NCBI GenBank assembly: GCA_025458415.1
Contig: JALOSN010000119.1
Coordinates: forward strand, 1-7,139
Direction of reading: 5' to 3'
From: Hydrogenophaga sp.
GTDB taxonomy: Bacteria; Pseudomonadota; Gammaproteobacteria; Burkholderiales; Burkholderiaceae_C
Length of the DNA stretch: 7,139 bases
The notes beneath the pieces are model-generated. The model saw only the letters and a list, made by a program, of their open reading frames with translations. It was not told where the DNA came from and ran no database searches. The translations under genes were made by a program, and so were the position numbers. Positions within the stretch are counted from its first letter, which is position 1; every line of letters begins with the position of its first letter. This document shows, in pieces, positions 1 to 5,541 of this stretch.

Positions 1-366
1 GTCCGCGTGGGTGAGCAACACCTGCGCACTGCCGACCCCGCAGGCACGCAGCTTGGTCTCATACATCTGGACCAGACCCATCTGGCCCACCGCAGCCGCG
101 GCCTGGAGCTCATGGATTTCCTTCGGGCGGGTTGCCCAGCCCAGCCGCTTCATGCCTTCGGCCACGGCCCCGCTGCTGACCATCACCATTTCCCGCCCCT
201 GTTGGACGAGAGCCGCCAGCTGCTCGCTCCACTGGCCGATCGCCTGCTCATCCAGCCCGCGCCCTTCGTTGGTGACAAGACTGGAGCCGACCTTGACCAC
301 GATGCGACGGGCCGCCTTCAGCAGCTCAGACGGAGACTCATCAATTGCAGGGATGTCTGCTTCCAT
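1..366 (-). CDS. proB: Glutamate 5-kinase, N-terminal 122 codons (runs off left edge)
   Basis: ProB phosphorylates L-glutamate with ATP to gamma-glutamyl phosphate, the first and feedback-inhibited step of proline synthesis in the cytoplasm. The minus-strand frame from ATG at 364-366 is open to the window edge. It shows the amino-acid-kinase fold start RIVVKVGSSLVTNEGRGLD (residues 21-39; K25 and GSS 27-29 in the phosphate-binding segment), the SSGAVAEG substrate loop (64-71), AAVGQMGL (91-98) and QVLLTHAD at the edge. About a third of the usual ~370 residues is present; the rest, including any C-terminal PUA domain, lies outside. It sits 47 bp downstream of obgE on the same strand, so co-transcription is likely. 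The ATG lacks a clear Shine-Dalgarno sequence, and the first ~20 residues before the kinase fold are poorly conserved in the family, so the exact start is less certain than the identity. Confidence 0.93.
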   Translation of the reverse strand, partial: MEADIPAIDESPSELLKAARRIVVKVGSSLVTNEGRGLDEQAIGQWSEQLAALVQQGREMVMVSSGAVAEGMKRLGWATRPKEIHELQAAAAVGQMGLVQMYETKLRACGVGSAQVLLTHAD

Positions 367-413
367 GGTGCGAACCGACGGGGACAAAACAGTGGATGGG
401 AGGAATGGCCTGG

Positions 414-1487
414 TCAGGTCTGTCCTGTGGCTCCATGAAAGCGGGGATCCACATCGATTGAACCCTGCTGCTCCTCGTGAACGCGGGCGATGTGTTCGTA
501 GACTTTCTGGACCAGCAATTCGCAGCCTTCGCGGGTGAGCGCCGAAATCTCGAACACCGGCCCCTTGTAACGGAGCCGGCGCACGATGTCCTTGACCCGG
601 CTTTCGCGCTCCTGGGCTGGCACCATGTCCAGCTTGTTGAGCACCAGCCAGCGGGGCTTGGCATGCAGACCGGGATCGTACTTCTTGAGCTCGGCCACGA
701 TGGCCCGCGCCTGCTGAACCGGATCGACGGCATCGTCAAACGGAGCCACATCCACCAGATGCAGCAACAGGCGGGTGCGTTGCAGATGTCGAAGGAACTG
801 GTGGCCCAGCCCCGCGCCTTCGGAGGCACCCTCGATCAGCCCAGGCACGTCGGCGACCACGAAGCTCTTCTCGGGACCCACCCGCACCACCCCCAGATTG
901 GGGTACAGCGTGGTGAACGGATAGTCGGCGATCTTAGGGCGGGCATTGGAGATCGCGGCAATCAGGGTCGACTTACCCGCGTTGGGCATGCCCAGAAGGC
1001 CGACGTCCGCCAGCACCTTGAGCTCCAGCTTGAGCGTACGCCGCTCGCCCGGCCAGCCCGGCGTCTTCTGCCTGGGAGCCCGGTTGGTCGAGCTCTTGTA
1101 GTGCATGTTGCCGAATCCGCCATCGCCACCCTTGGCCAGCGTCACCTGCTCGCCTTGCTGGAGCAACTCGAACAGGACCTCACCTGTTTCGGCGTCGGAA
1201 ACGATGGTGCCCACCGGCATGCGAAGTACGATGTCATCACCCTTGACACCAAACATGTCGGAGCCTTTGCCGTGCTCGCCACGCTTCGCTTCGAATCGAC
1301 GCGTGAAGCGAAAGTCCACCAGGGTGTTGAGGCTGCTGTCGGCCACGGCGATCACATGTCCGCCACGTCCTCCGTCGCCGCCATCCGGACCACCGAATTC
1401 CTTGTACTTTTCGTGCCGGAACGAGGCGCAGCCATTGCCGCCATCGCCCGCGGCGACGTCGATCGTGGCTTCGTCCACAAACTTCAT
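414..1487 (-). CDS. obgE: Obg-family GTPase ObgE/CgtA
   Basis: Essential GTPase that binds the 50S subunit late in assembly and links ribosome maturation to stress and replication control. The protein is 357 aa, normal for the family. The glycine-rich Obg domain covers residues 1 to about 158 (GDGGNG near 14-19, GGPDGGDGGRGG at 32-43). The G domain follows, with P-loop GMPNAGKST (166-174), switch I DYPFTTLYPNLGVV (188-201), G3 DVPG (213-216) continuing into LIEGASEGAGLG, G4 NKLD (284-287) and G5 SAL (315-317). No long C-terminal OCT domain is present, only a short acidic tail, as in most proteobacteria. ATG at 1485-1487 is chosen because AGGAG (1494-1498) lies 6 nt upstream; a GTG at 1511 would start inside the terminator tail. 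It follows rpmA by 119 bp, but an intrinsic terminator separates them. proB follows in the same direction. Confidence 0.97.
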   Translation of the reverse strand: MKFVDEATIDVAAGDGGNGCASFRHEKYKEFGGPDGGDGGRGGHVIAVADSSLNTLVDFRFTRRFEAKRGEHGKGSDMFGVKGDDIVLRMPVGTIVSDAETGEVLFELLQQGEQVTLAKGGDGGFGNMHYKSSTNRAPRQKTPGWPGERRTLKLELKVLADVGLLGMPNAGKSTLIAAISNARPKIADYPFTTLYPNLGVVRVGPEKSFVVADVPGLIEGASEGAGLGHQFLRHLQRTRLLLHLVDVAPFDDAVDPVQQARAIVAELKKYDPGLHAKPRWLVLNKLDMVPAQERESRVKDIVRRLRYKGPVFEISALTREGCELLVQKVYEHIARVHEEQQGSIDVDPRFHGATGQT

Positions 1488-1502
1488 GGTGCGCTCCTGC
1501 AG

Positions 1503-1535
1503 GAAAAACACAAAAGGCCCGCGTCAGCGGGCCTT
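1503..1535 (-). terminator. Intrinsic terminator between rpmA and obgE
   Basis: On the minus strand a perfect 9-bp GC-rich stem (arms 1527-1535 and 1514-1522, loop 1523-1526) is followed by a T-rich tract, TTTTGTGTTTTT, running to about 1503. This is a textbook Rho-independent terminator for transcripts coming from rplU-rpmA. It ends just 5 nt before the obgE Shine-Dalgarno, so no promoter can fit between it and obgE. Either obgE-proB is reached by read-through, or a promoter lies upstream in 1536-1606 or inside rpmA and must also cross the hairpin. Confidence 0.85.
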
Positions 1536-1606
1536 CAGTTGACATGCCGTCCACCCGCCCGCTGGCAACGCCCGACGAGCGTCGAGCCCGCAGGGCTGTG
1601 CGGACG
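1536..1606 (-). other. rpmA-obgE spacer with two small hairpins
   Basis: Between the rpmA stop and the terminator there are two adjacent short inverted repeats: 1585-1597 (AGCCC/GGGCT, 3-nt loop) and 1573-1584 (CGACG/CGTCG, 2-nt loop). Neither has a T tract. They may protect the 3' end of the rpmA message or be chance GC-rich structure. I saw no convincing sigma70 promoter here on the minus strand; a TTGCCA at 1563-1568 has no good -10 partner. Confidence 0.3.
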
Positions 1607-1864
1607 TCAGACGGGGGTGATGCTCACCACCTGGCGGTTGAGCGCACCCTTGACGGCGAACGTCACGTGGCCGTCGACCGTCGCAAACAGCGTGTGGTCC
1701 TTGCCCACGCCGACGTTGGTGCCGGGGTGGAACTTGGTGCCGCGCTGGCGAACGATGATCGAACCGGCGCTGACCAGTTCACCACCGAAGGCCTTCACAC
1801 CGAGCATCTTGGGCTTGGAATCGCGCCCGTTTCGCGTAGAGCCGCCGCCTTTTTTCTGTGCCAT
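1607..1864 (-). CDS. rpmA: 50S ribosomal protein L27
   Basis: L27 is a small basic protein of the large subunit whose flexible N-terminus reaches toward the peptidyl transferase centre and helps place tRNA ends. The protein is 85 aa, normal length, starting MAQKKGGGSTRNGRDS with the family core LGVKAFGG (21-28), GSIIVRQRG and FHPGTNVGVGKDHTLFA. It needs no N-terminal cleavage, unlike Firmicutes L27. AGGAG at 1874-1878 lies 9 nt upstream of the ATG and shares a base with the rplU stop codon, so the two genes, 13 bp apart, are likely translated in concert. With rplU frameshifted as written, ribosomes on the first frame would stop at 2053-2055, far upstream of this site, which could reduce any translational coupling to rpmA. 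Confidence 0.98.
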   Translation of the reverse strand: MAQKKGGGSTRNGRDSKPKMLGVKAFGGELVSAGSIIVRQRGTKFHPGTNVGVGKDHTLFATVDGHVTFAVKGALNRQVVSITPV

Positions 1865-1877
1865 TTCAATTCACTCC

Positions 1878-2235
1878 TCAGGCAGAGATCGCAGCGATCT
1901 GCAGTTCGGTGAAATTCTGACGGTGACCCTGGCGCTTCTGGTAGTGCTTGCGACGGCGCATCTTGAAGATGCGAACCTTTTCGCCACGACCGTGTGCCAC
2001 CACGGTGGCCTTGACTGTTGCGCCGGACACCAGGGGCGTACCCACCTTCAGTTCAGCGCCGTTGCCGACAGCCAGAACCTGGTCGATGACGATCTCCTGG
2101 CCCACATCCGCAGCAATCTGTTCTACTTTGATTTTTTCGCCCCTGGCCCACATCCGCAGCAATCTGTTCTACTTTGATTTTTTCGCCAGCGGCAACGCGA
2201 TACTGCTTGCCACCGGTTTTTATGACCGCGTACAT
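1878..2235 (-). pseudogene. rplU: 50S ribosomal protein L21, frame broken by a 46-bp tandem duplication
   Basis: L21 binds 23S rRNA and contacts L20 in the large subunit. From ATG at 2233-2235 (GAGAGG at 2241-2246, 5 nt upstream) translation gives the normal N-terminus MYAVIKTGGKQYRVAAGEKI to residue 31 (...AADVGQ), then 29 unrelated residues and a stop at 2053-2055. The rest of L21, from GEKIKVEQ to the C-terminal signature FKMRRRKHYQKRQGHRQ and IAAISA, is in another frame ending at 1878-1880. The cause is an exact 46-bp tandem repeat; 46 is not a multiple of three. Removing one copy gives an intact 103-aa L21, the family's usual length. As written, an ATG at 2151-2153 (no good ribosome binding site) could start a 91-aa form in which MWAR replaces the first 16 residues. 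The body shows no other decay, so the lesion is either recent or a sequence error. The identity as rplU is certain; whether the gene is really broken is not. Confidence 0.9.
2096..2187. repeat. Perfect 46-bp direct tandem duplication inside rplU
   Basis: Bases 2096-2141 and 2142-2187 are identical over all 46 positions. The flanking bases (2095 against 2141, 2188 against 2142) do not match, so the tract is exactly two units with no microhomology at the junction. Each copy encodes GEKIKVEQIAADVGQ in one frame. The repeat adds 46 nt to rplU and shifts its frame by one. Confidence 0.97.
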
Positions 2236-2252
2236 ATGAACCTCTCAGGTGG

Positions 2253-2277
2253 TTTCTTCGCCGAGGCGGCCAAGAAA
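2253..2277 (-). promoter_or_regulatory. Hairpin in the rplU 5' leader
   Basis: An inverted repeat sits 6 nt upstream of the rplU Shine-Dalgarno: outer arms 2253-2258 and 2272-2277 (TTTCTT/AAGAAA on the minus strand), a 1x1 mismatch, then inner arms 2260-2263 and 2267-2270 (GCCG/CGGC) around a 3-nt loop. Ribosomal protein leaders often hold structures for feedback by the encoded protein, but I do not recognise this one as a known L21 leader, so a regulatory role is inference. Confidence 0.35.
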
Positions 2278-2318
2278 CACATCGAAAACCTGGCAGACGG
2301 ATTTCTACCAAGCCCTAC

Positions 2319-2347
2319 AGTCTACCACGGAAACGCTGTCCAGGCAA
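2319..2347 (-). promoter_or_regulatory. Putative sigma70 promoter for rplU-rpmA
   Basis: On the minus strand TTGCCT (2342-2347) and TAGACT (2319-2324) are 17 bp apart, each matching the sigma70 consensus at 4 of 6 positions, and a TGG just before the -10 gives an extended -10 (TGn). The start point would be near 2312, leaving a leader of about 75 nt that contains the hairpin at 2253-2277. The -35 box lies inside the inverted repeat 2341-2356. Confidence 0.45.
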
Positions 2348-2356
2348 GGTTGCCTG
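2341..2356. repeat. Inverted repeat overlapping the putative rplU -35 box
   Basis: CAGGCAA (2341-2347) and TTGCCTG (2350-2356) are perfect 7-bp inverted arms around a 2-bp centre. This is the size of a dimeric regulator's operator, and it covers the proposed rplU -35 element in the divergent rplU/ispB region. No cognate regulator is encoded in the window. Confidence 0.4.
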
Positions 2357-2419
2357 CCATGAACGGATGGCCCACCCGCCGCATGGCACCCCACCATCCA
2401 GGCACGTCGGGTGGCTTCC

Positions 2420-2425
2420 TATAAT
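2420..2425 (+). promoter_or_regulatory. Putative -10 box of the ispB promoter
   Basis: A perfect TATAAT lies 44 bp before the ispB start codon, in an otherwise GC-rich stretch. The hexamer 17 bp upstream (2397-2402) is a poor -35 match, so the promoter would be weak or activator-assisted. A start near 2432 would leave a leader of about 38 nt. Confidence 0.5.
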
Positions 2426-2469
2426 TTCCATGCCGGCCGGACACGGCCTTCCTATCTGCACTGCCCGCT

Positions 2470-3450
2470 TTGACTTCCAACTCCCCCGCCGCCGCCGCCC
2501 TGGACCTGTTGCAGGACGACATGAAACAGGTCGATCAGGTCATTGCCGACCGACTGACCTCCGACGTCCCCCTGGTGCGCGAAGTGGCACAGTACATCAT
2601 TTCGGCGGGCGGCAAACGCCTGCGTCCTGCCCTGCTGCTGCTGATCAGCGGCGCGTTGGGCAGCCGCCACCCGCAGCGCCATGCGCTGGCAGCCGTGGTC
2701 GAGTTCATCCACACCGCCACCCTGCTGCACGACGACGTTGTGGACGAGTCCACACTGCGCCGCGGTCGCAAAACCGCCAACGAGCGCTTTGGCAACGCTG
2801 CCAGTGTTCTGGTGGGCGATTTCCTGTATTCGCGCGCATTCCAGATGATGGTGGACGTTGACAACATGCGCGTGATGCAGGTGTTGTCCGAAGCCACCAA
2901 CGTGATCGCCGAAGGCGAGGTGATGCAGTTGATGAACATGCATGATGCGTCGCTGGACGAGGCAGCCTACCTGCGCGTCATCCGGTCCAAGACGGCCAAA
3001 CTGTTCGAAGCCAGCGCCCGCCTGGGCGCCATTCTGGTCGGAGCCGACCAGCAGACCGAGTCGGCGTGCGCCGCCTATGGCCAGGCACTGGGGACGGCCT
3101 TCCAGGTCATCGACGATGTACTCGATTACGAAGGGCAAGCCGACGAACTGGGCAAGAACCTCGGAGACGATCTGCGCGAAGGCAAGGTCACACTGCCGAT
3201 CATCTGCGCCCTGCGCACGGCCGACACCCACCAGGCGACCCTGATTCGGCGGGCCATCGAGGACGGTGACCTGACCCACCTGAGTGAGATCCTGGCGATC
3301 GTGACCCGCACCGGTGCCCTGGAAGCCGCCCGCCGTAGCGCCATGGCAGAGGCGGAGCGTGCCGCCGATGCTGCTCGCCAGCTGCCGGCCAACGAGTACC
3401 GCGCGGCTTTGCTACAATTGACAGTTGGGCTGTTGGAGAGGCGTTCCTGA
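2470..3450 (+). CDS. ispB: Octaprenyl-type polyprenyl diphosphate synthase
   Basis: Trans-prenyltransferase that extends farnesyl diphosphate with isopentenyl diphosphate to make the ubiquinone side chain, acting in the cytoplasm at the membrane. The protein is 326 aa, close to E. coli IspB (323). Visible motifs are GGKRLRP (47-53, IPP binding), first aspartate-rich motif HDDVVDE (87-93; DDVVD 88-92), GNAASVLVGDF (108-118) and second aspartate-rich motif FQVIDDVLDY (211-220; DDVLD 215-219). The residue five before the first motif is Ala83, a small side chain as expected for long-chain products; octaprenyl is inferred from the taxon. The start is placed at TTG 2470, since this N-terminus matches the family's usual reach before the DMKQV segment, though no Shine-Dalgarno precedes it. 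ATG at 2521 (codon 18, with AGGA just upstream) is the alternative and gives 309 aa. It is transcribed divergently from rplU, a common arrangement in proteobacteria. Confidence 0.95.
   Translation: MTSNSPAAAALDLLQDDMKQVDQVIADRLTSDVPLVREVAQYIISAGGKRLRPALLLLISGALGSRHPQRHALAAVVEFIHTATLLHDDVVDESTLRRGRKTANERFGNAASVLVGDFLYSRAFQMMVDVDNMRVMQVLSEATNVIAEGEVMQLMNMHDASLDEAAYLRVIRSKTAKLFEASARLGAILVGADQQTESACAAYGQALGTAFQVIDDVLDYEGQADELGKNLGDDLREGKVTLPIICALRTADTHQATLIRRAIEDGDLTHLSEILAIVTRTGALEAARRSAMAEAERAADAARQLPANEYRAALLQLTVGLLERRS
3410..3418 (+). promoter_or_regulatory. Possible extended -10 promoter for tRNA-Pro
   Basis: TGCTACAAT at the 3' end of ispB fits an extended -10 (TGn followed by TACAAT, 5 of 6 to consensus). 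There is no good -35 at 16-18 bp. Transcription would begin near 3425 and reach the tRNA after about 107 nt. The tRNA could equally be carried on the ispB transcript, as no terminator is evident between them. Confidence 0.3.
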
Positions 3451-3458
3451 GCGCAGTA

Positions 3459-3474
3459 TTCGGCAGTTCGGCAG
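3459..3474 (+). repeat. Tandem 8-bp repeat in the ispB-tRNA spacer
   Basis: TTCGGCAG occurs twice in direct succession just after the ispB stop. The 81-bp spacer (3451-3531) also has a 5-bp stem GACCC/GGGTC (3513-3517 and 3524-3528, 6-nt loop) immediately before the tRNA, without a T tract. No gene is seen in the spacer, and neither element has a recognised function. Confidence 0.4.
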
Positions 3475-3531
3475 ATCGATGCACGGCACTTGGCTGTGGC
3501 GCCATCGATCCTGACCCTTTTGCGGGTCTTG

Positions 3532-3608
3532 CGGGGTGTAGCTTAGCCTGGTAGAGCGCTACGTTCGGGACGTAGAGGCCGGAGGTTCGAATCCTCTCAC
3601 CCCGACCA
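3532..3608 (+). tRNA. tRNA-Pro (anticodon CGG)
   Basis: A complete 77-nt cloverleaf. The acceptor stem pairs CGGGGTG (3532-3538) with CACCCCG (3598-3604), followed by discriminator A and an encoded CCA (3606-3608). The anticodon stem CTACG/CGTAG encloses loop TTCGGGA (3564-3570), so the anticodon is CGG (3566-3568) and it reads the proline codon CCG, which is frequent in GC-rich genomes. The T arm shows GAGG TTCGAAT CCTC. C at position 1 pairing with G72 and discriminator A73 fit bacterial tRNA-Pro identity. It lies alone between ispB and pilB; no integrase or repeated 3' end suggests use as an integration site. Confidence 0.97.
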
Positions 3609-3773
3609 GATTCCTGGTTTTCCGCGGCGCCAACCGCATGGCGCACCATACGAACCGCCCGTCGCCAGATCCAGCCCAACGCGCAACCTCAAAACGACAG
3701 GAAGCGGCAAATTCGGCACAAGTTGCGTCAAATGCGGTTCGCAAGTCGTTGATTTACGTTAGATTACGGGGTT
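3609..3773 (+). promoter_or_regulatory. pilB upstream region with a weak putative sigma70 promoter
   Basis: This 165-bp stretch between the tRNA and pilB has no gene. The best promoter candidate is TTCGCA (3738-3743), 16 bp, TAGATT (3760-3765), each 4 of 6 to consensus. It would start transcription near 3772, about at the pilB ATG, giving a leaderless or nearly leaderless message. An inverted repeat GCGCCA/TGGCGC (3627-3632 and 3639-3644) lies 19 bp past the tRNA but lacks a T tract. No sigma54 site with proper spacing was found. Confidence 0.3.
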
Positions 3774-5510
3774 ATGGCGTCCATTGACACCCCGACCCAG
3801 GAAAGCTCGACCATGGCCCTGCCCGGCCTGGCCAGGGCACTCGTGGCCGCGGGCAAGCTCGGGCAGCGCGCCGCAGAGGATCTGTACAAGAAGGCCCAGA
3901 GCAGCCGGACCAGCTTCATCGCCGAGGTCACCAGTTCCGGCTCGGTTTCCGCTTCCGACATGGCACACACCATGTCTTCGGCGTTCGCAGCGCCCCTGCT
4001 GGACCTTGACGCCATCGACGCCGAGCGTCTGCCCAAAGGCCTTCTCGATCCCAAGATCTGCGCCGATTACCGCATCGTTGTGCTGAGCAAGCGCAACAAC
4101 CGCCTGATGGTCGCCACCGCCGACCCGGCCGACCTGGGCGCTGCCGAAAAGATCAAGTTCGCCACCCAGATGGGCGTCGACTGGGTGATCGCCGAGTACG
4201 ACAAGCTCAACAAGCTGGTGGAGGCACTGACCACCAGCGCAGCCGAGGCCATCGACAACATCGTCGGTGGTGGCGACTTCGAGTTCGACGAAGCGGCCAT
4301 CGAGCCCACCACCGTCGAAACCAACGACAAGACCTCGGAAGTCGAAGACGCGCCGGTCGTCAAGTTCCTGCACAAGATGCTGATCGATGCGTTCAACATG
4401 CGCGCGTCCGACCTGCACTTCGAGCCCTACGAACACCATTACCGGGTGCGCTTCCGCATCGACGGCGAGCTGCGAGAGATCGCTTCACCGCCGATTGCCA
4501 TCAAGGACAAGCTCGCCTCGCGCATCAAGGTGATCTCCCGCATGGACATCTCGGAGAAGCGGGTGCCGCAGGACGGGCGCATGAAGCTCAAGATCGGTCC
4601 GGAGCGGGTGATCGATTTTCGCGTCAGTACGTTGCCCACCCTGTTCGGCGAGAAGATCGTGATCCGTATCCTGGACCCGAGCAGTGCCAAACTGGGCATC
4701 GAGGCCCTGGGTTACGAACCCGAAGAGAAGGCGCGCCTGCTCAACGCCATTTCGCGGCCCTATGGCATGGTCCTGGTGACCGGACCGACCGGCTCCGGCA
4801 AGACGGTCTCGCTCTACACCTGCCTGAACCTGCTGAACAAGCCGGGCGTGAACATATCGACGGCGGAAGACCCGTCGGAGATCAACCTGCCTGGTGTCAA
4901 CCAGGTCAACGTGAACGAAAAGGCCGGCCTGACTTTTGCGGTGGCCCTCAAGGCTTTCCTGCGCCAGGATCCCGACGTGATCATGGTCGGCGAGATCCGC
5001 GACCTCGAAACCGCCGACATCTCGATCAAGGCGGCACAGACCGGCCACATGGTGCTGTCGACCCTGCACACCAACGATGCGCCGACAACGCTGACACGCA
5101 TGATGAACATGGGCATTCCCACGTTCAACATCGCATCCAGCGTCATCCTGATCACGGCGCAGCGCCTGGCGCGGCGCCTGTGTCCGACCTGCAAGGCACC
5201 ACTGGACGCACCGCGCAAGGCCTTGCTGGAAGCAGGCTTCAAGGCCGAGGAACTGGACGGTACCTGGACGCCGTACAAGCCGGTGGGCTGTTCTGCATGC
5301 AACAACGGCTACAAGGGGCGCGTCGGTATCTACCAGGTCATGCCGATAACCGAGGAGATCCAGCGCATCATTCTGCGCGGCGGCAGTGCCCTCGACATCG
5401 CCCAGCAGGCGAGCAAGGAAGGCGTGCGCACACTGCGCGAGTCGGGCCTGCTCAAGGTCAGGCAGGGAATGACCTCACTCGAAGAAGTGCTCAGCGTCAC
5501 CAACGAGTGA
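3774..5510 (+). CDS. pilB: Type IV pilus assembly ATPase PilB
   Basis: Cytoplasmic hexameric ATPase of the secretion/assembly (GspE/PilB) family that powers pilus extension at the inner membrane through PilC. The protein is 578 aa, normal length. The N-terminal regulatory domain (MshEN/T2SSE-N type, about 15-150) is followed by a linker and the N2 domain beginning VVKFLHKMLIDAFNMRASDLHFEP (195-218). The ATPase domain has Walker A GPTGSGKT (337-344), EDPSEINLPGVNQV (365-378), the Walker B region DPDVIMVGEIRD (399-410), the His box GHMVLSTLHTND (424-435) and a four-cysteine zinc site (C470, C473, C506, C509), which marks PilB/GspE rather than the retraction ATPase PilT. EDPSEI has Ser where many homologues have Val; this does not touch a catalytic residue. 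ATG 3774 has no clear Shine-Dalgarno; ATG 3813 (codon 14), preceded by AGGAAAG, is an alternative. It is the first gene of a pilB-pilC-pilD operon, with pilC 31 bp downstream. Confidence 0.97.
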   Translation: MASIDTPTQESSTMALPGLARALVAAGKLGQRAAEDLYKKAQSSRTSFIAEVTSSGSVSASDMAHTMSSAFAAPLLDLDAIDAERLPKGLLDPKICADYRIVVLSKRNNRLMVATADPADLGAAEKIKFATQMGVDWVIAEYDKLNKLVEALTTSAAEAIDNIVGGGDFEFDEAAIEPTTVETNDKTSEVEDAPVVKFLHKMLIDAFNMRASDLHFEPYEHHYRVRFRIDGELREIASPPIAIKDKLASRIKVISRMDISEKRVPQDGRMKLKIGPERVIDFRVSTLPTLFGEKIVIRILDPSSAKLGIEALGYEPEEKARLLNAISRPYGMVLVTGPTGSGKTVSLYTCLNLLNKPGVNISTAEDPSEINLPGVNQVNVNEKAGLTFAVALKAFLRQDPDVIMVGEIRDLETADISIKAAQTGHMVLSTLHTNDAPTTLTRMMNMGIPTFNIASSVILITAQRLARRLCPTCKAPLDAPRKALLEAGFKAEELDGTWTPYKPVGCSACNNGYKGRVGIYQVMPITEEIQRIILRGGSALDIAQQASKEGVRTLRESGLLKVRQGMTSLEEVLSVTNE

Positions 5511-5541
5511 CCCGGGCGACGACCAGCTATCCGAGGAACCC

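Noticed and set aside
477..2177. A 566-codon open frame on the plus strand opposite obgE, rpmA and rplU
   Set aside because: It runs antisense across three well-recognised genes, its protein is low-complexity and rich in His, Gln and Arg, and it has no family resemblance. GC-rich codon use on one strand commonly leaves such an open antisense frame.
2452..3279. A 275-codon open frame antisense to ispB
   Set aside because: It lies entirely opposite a clear polyprenyl synthase gene apart from a few bases, and its protein is compositionally biased with no recognisable motif.
3418..3423. Perfect TTGACA near the end of ispB as a -35 box for the tRNA
   Set aside because: No acceptable -10 hexamer is found 16-18 bp downstream; the overlapping TACAAT is a better candidate, as an extended -10.
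3532..3608. tRNA-Pro as an integration site for a mobile element
   Set aside because: No integrase, no repeated copy of the tRNA 3' end and no change in base composition is seen; the flanking genes are core chromosome genes.
3627..3644. Inverted repeat GCGCCA/TGGCGC after the tRNA as a terminator
   Set aside because: The stem is only 6 bp and no T tract follows, so it does not meet the pattern of an intrinsic terminator.
3716..3729. A possible sigma54 site GGCAC...TTGC upstream of pilB
   Set aside because: The GG and GC elements are about 10 bp apart instead of the required 12, so RpoN would not be expected to use it.
3759..5069. Several antisense open frames opposite pilB
   Set aside because: They mirror the pilB coding frame, lack binding sites and domains, and are typical shadows in GC-rich DNA.
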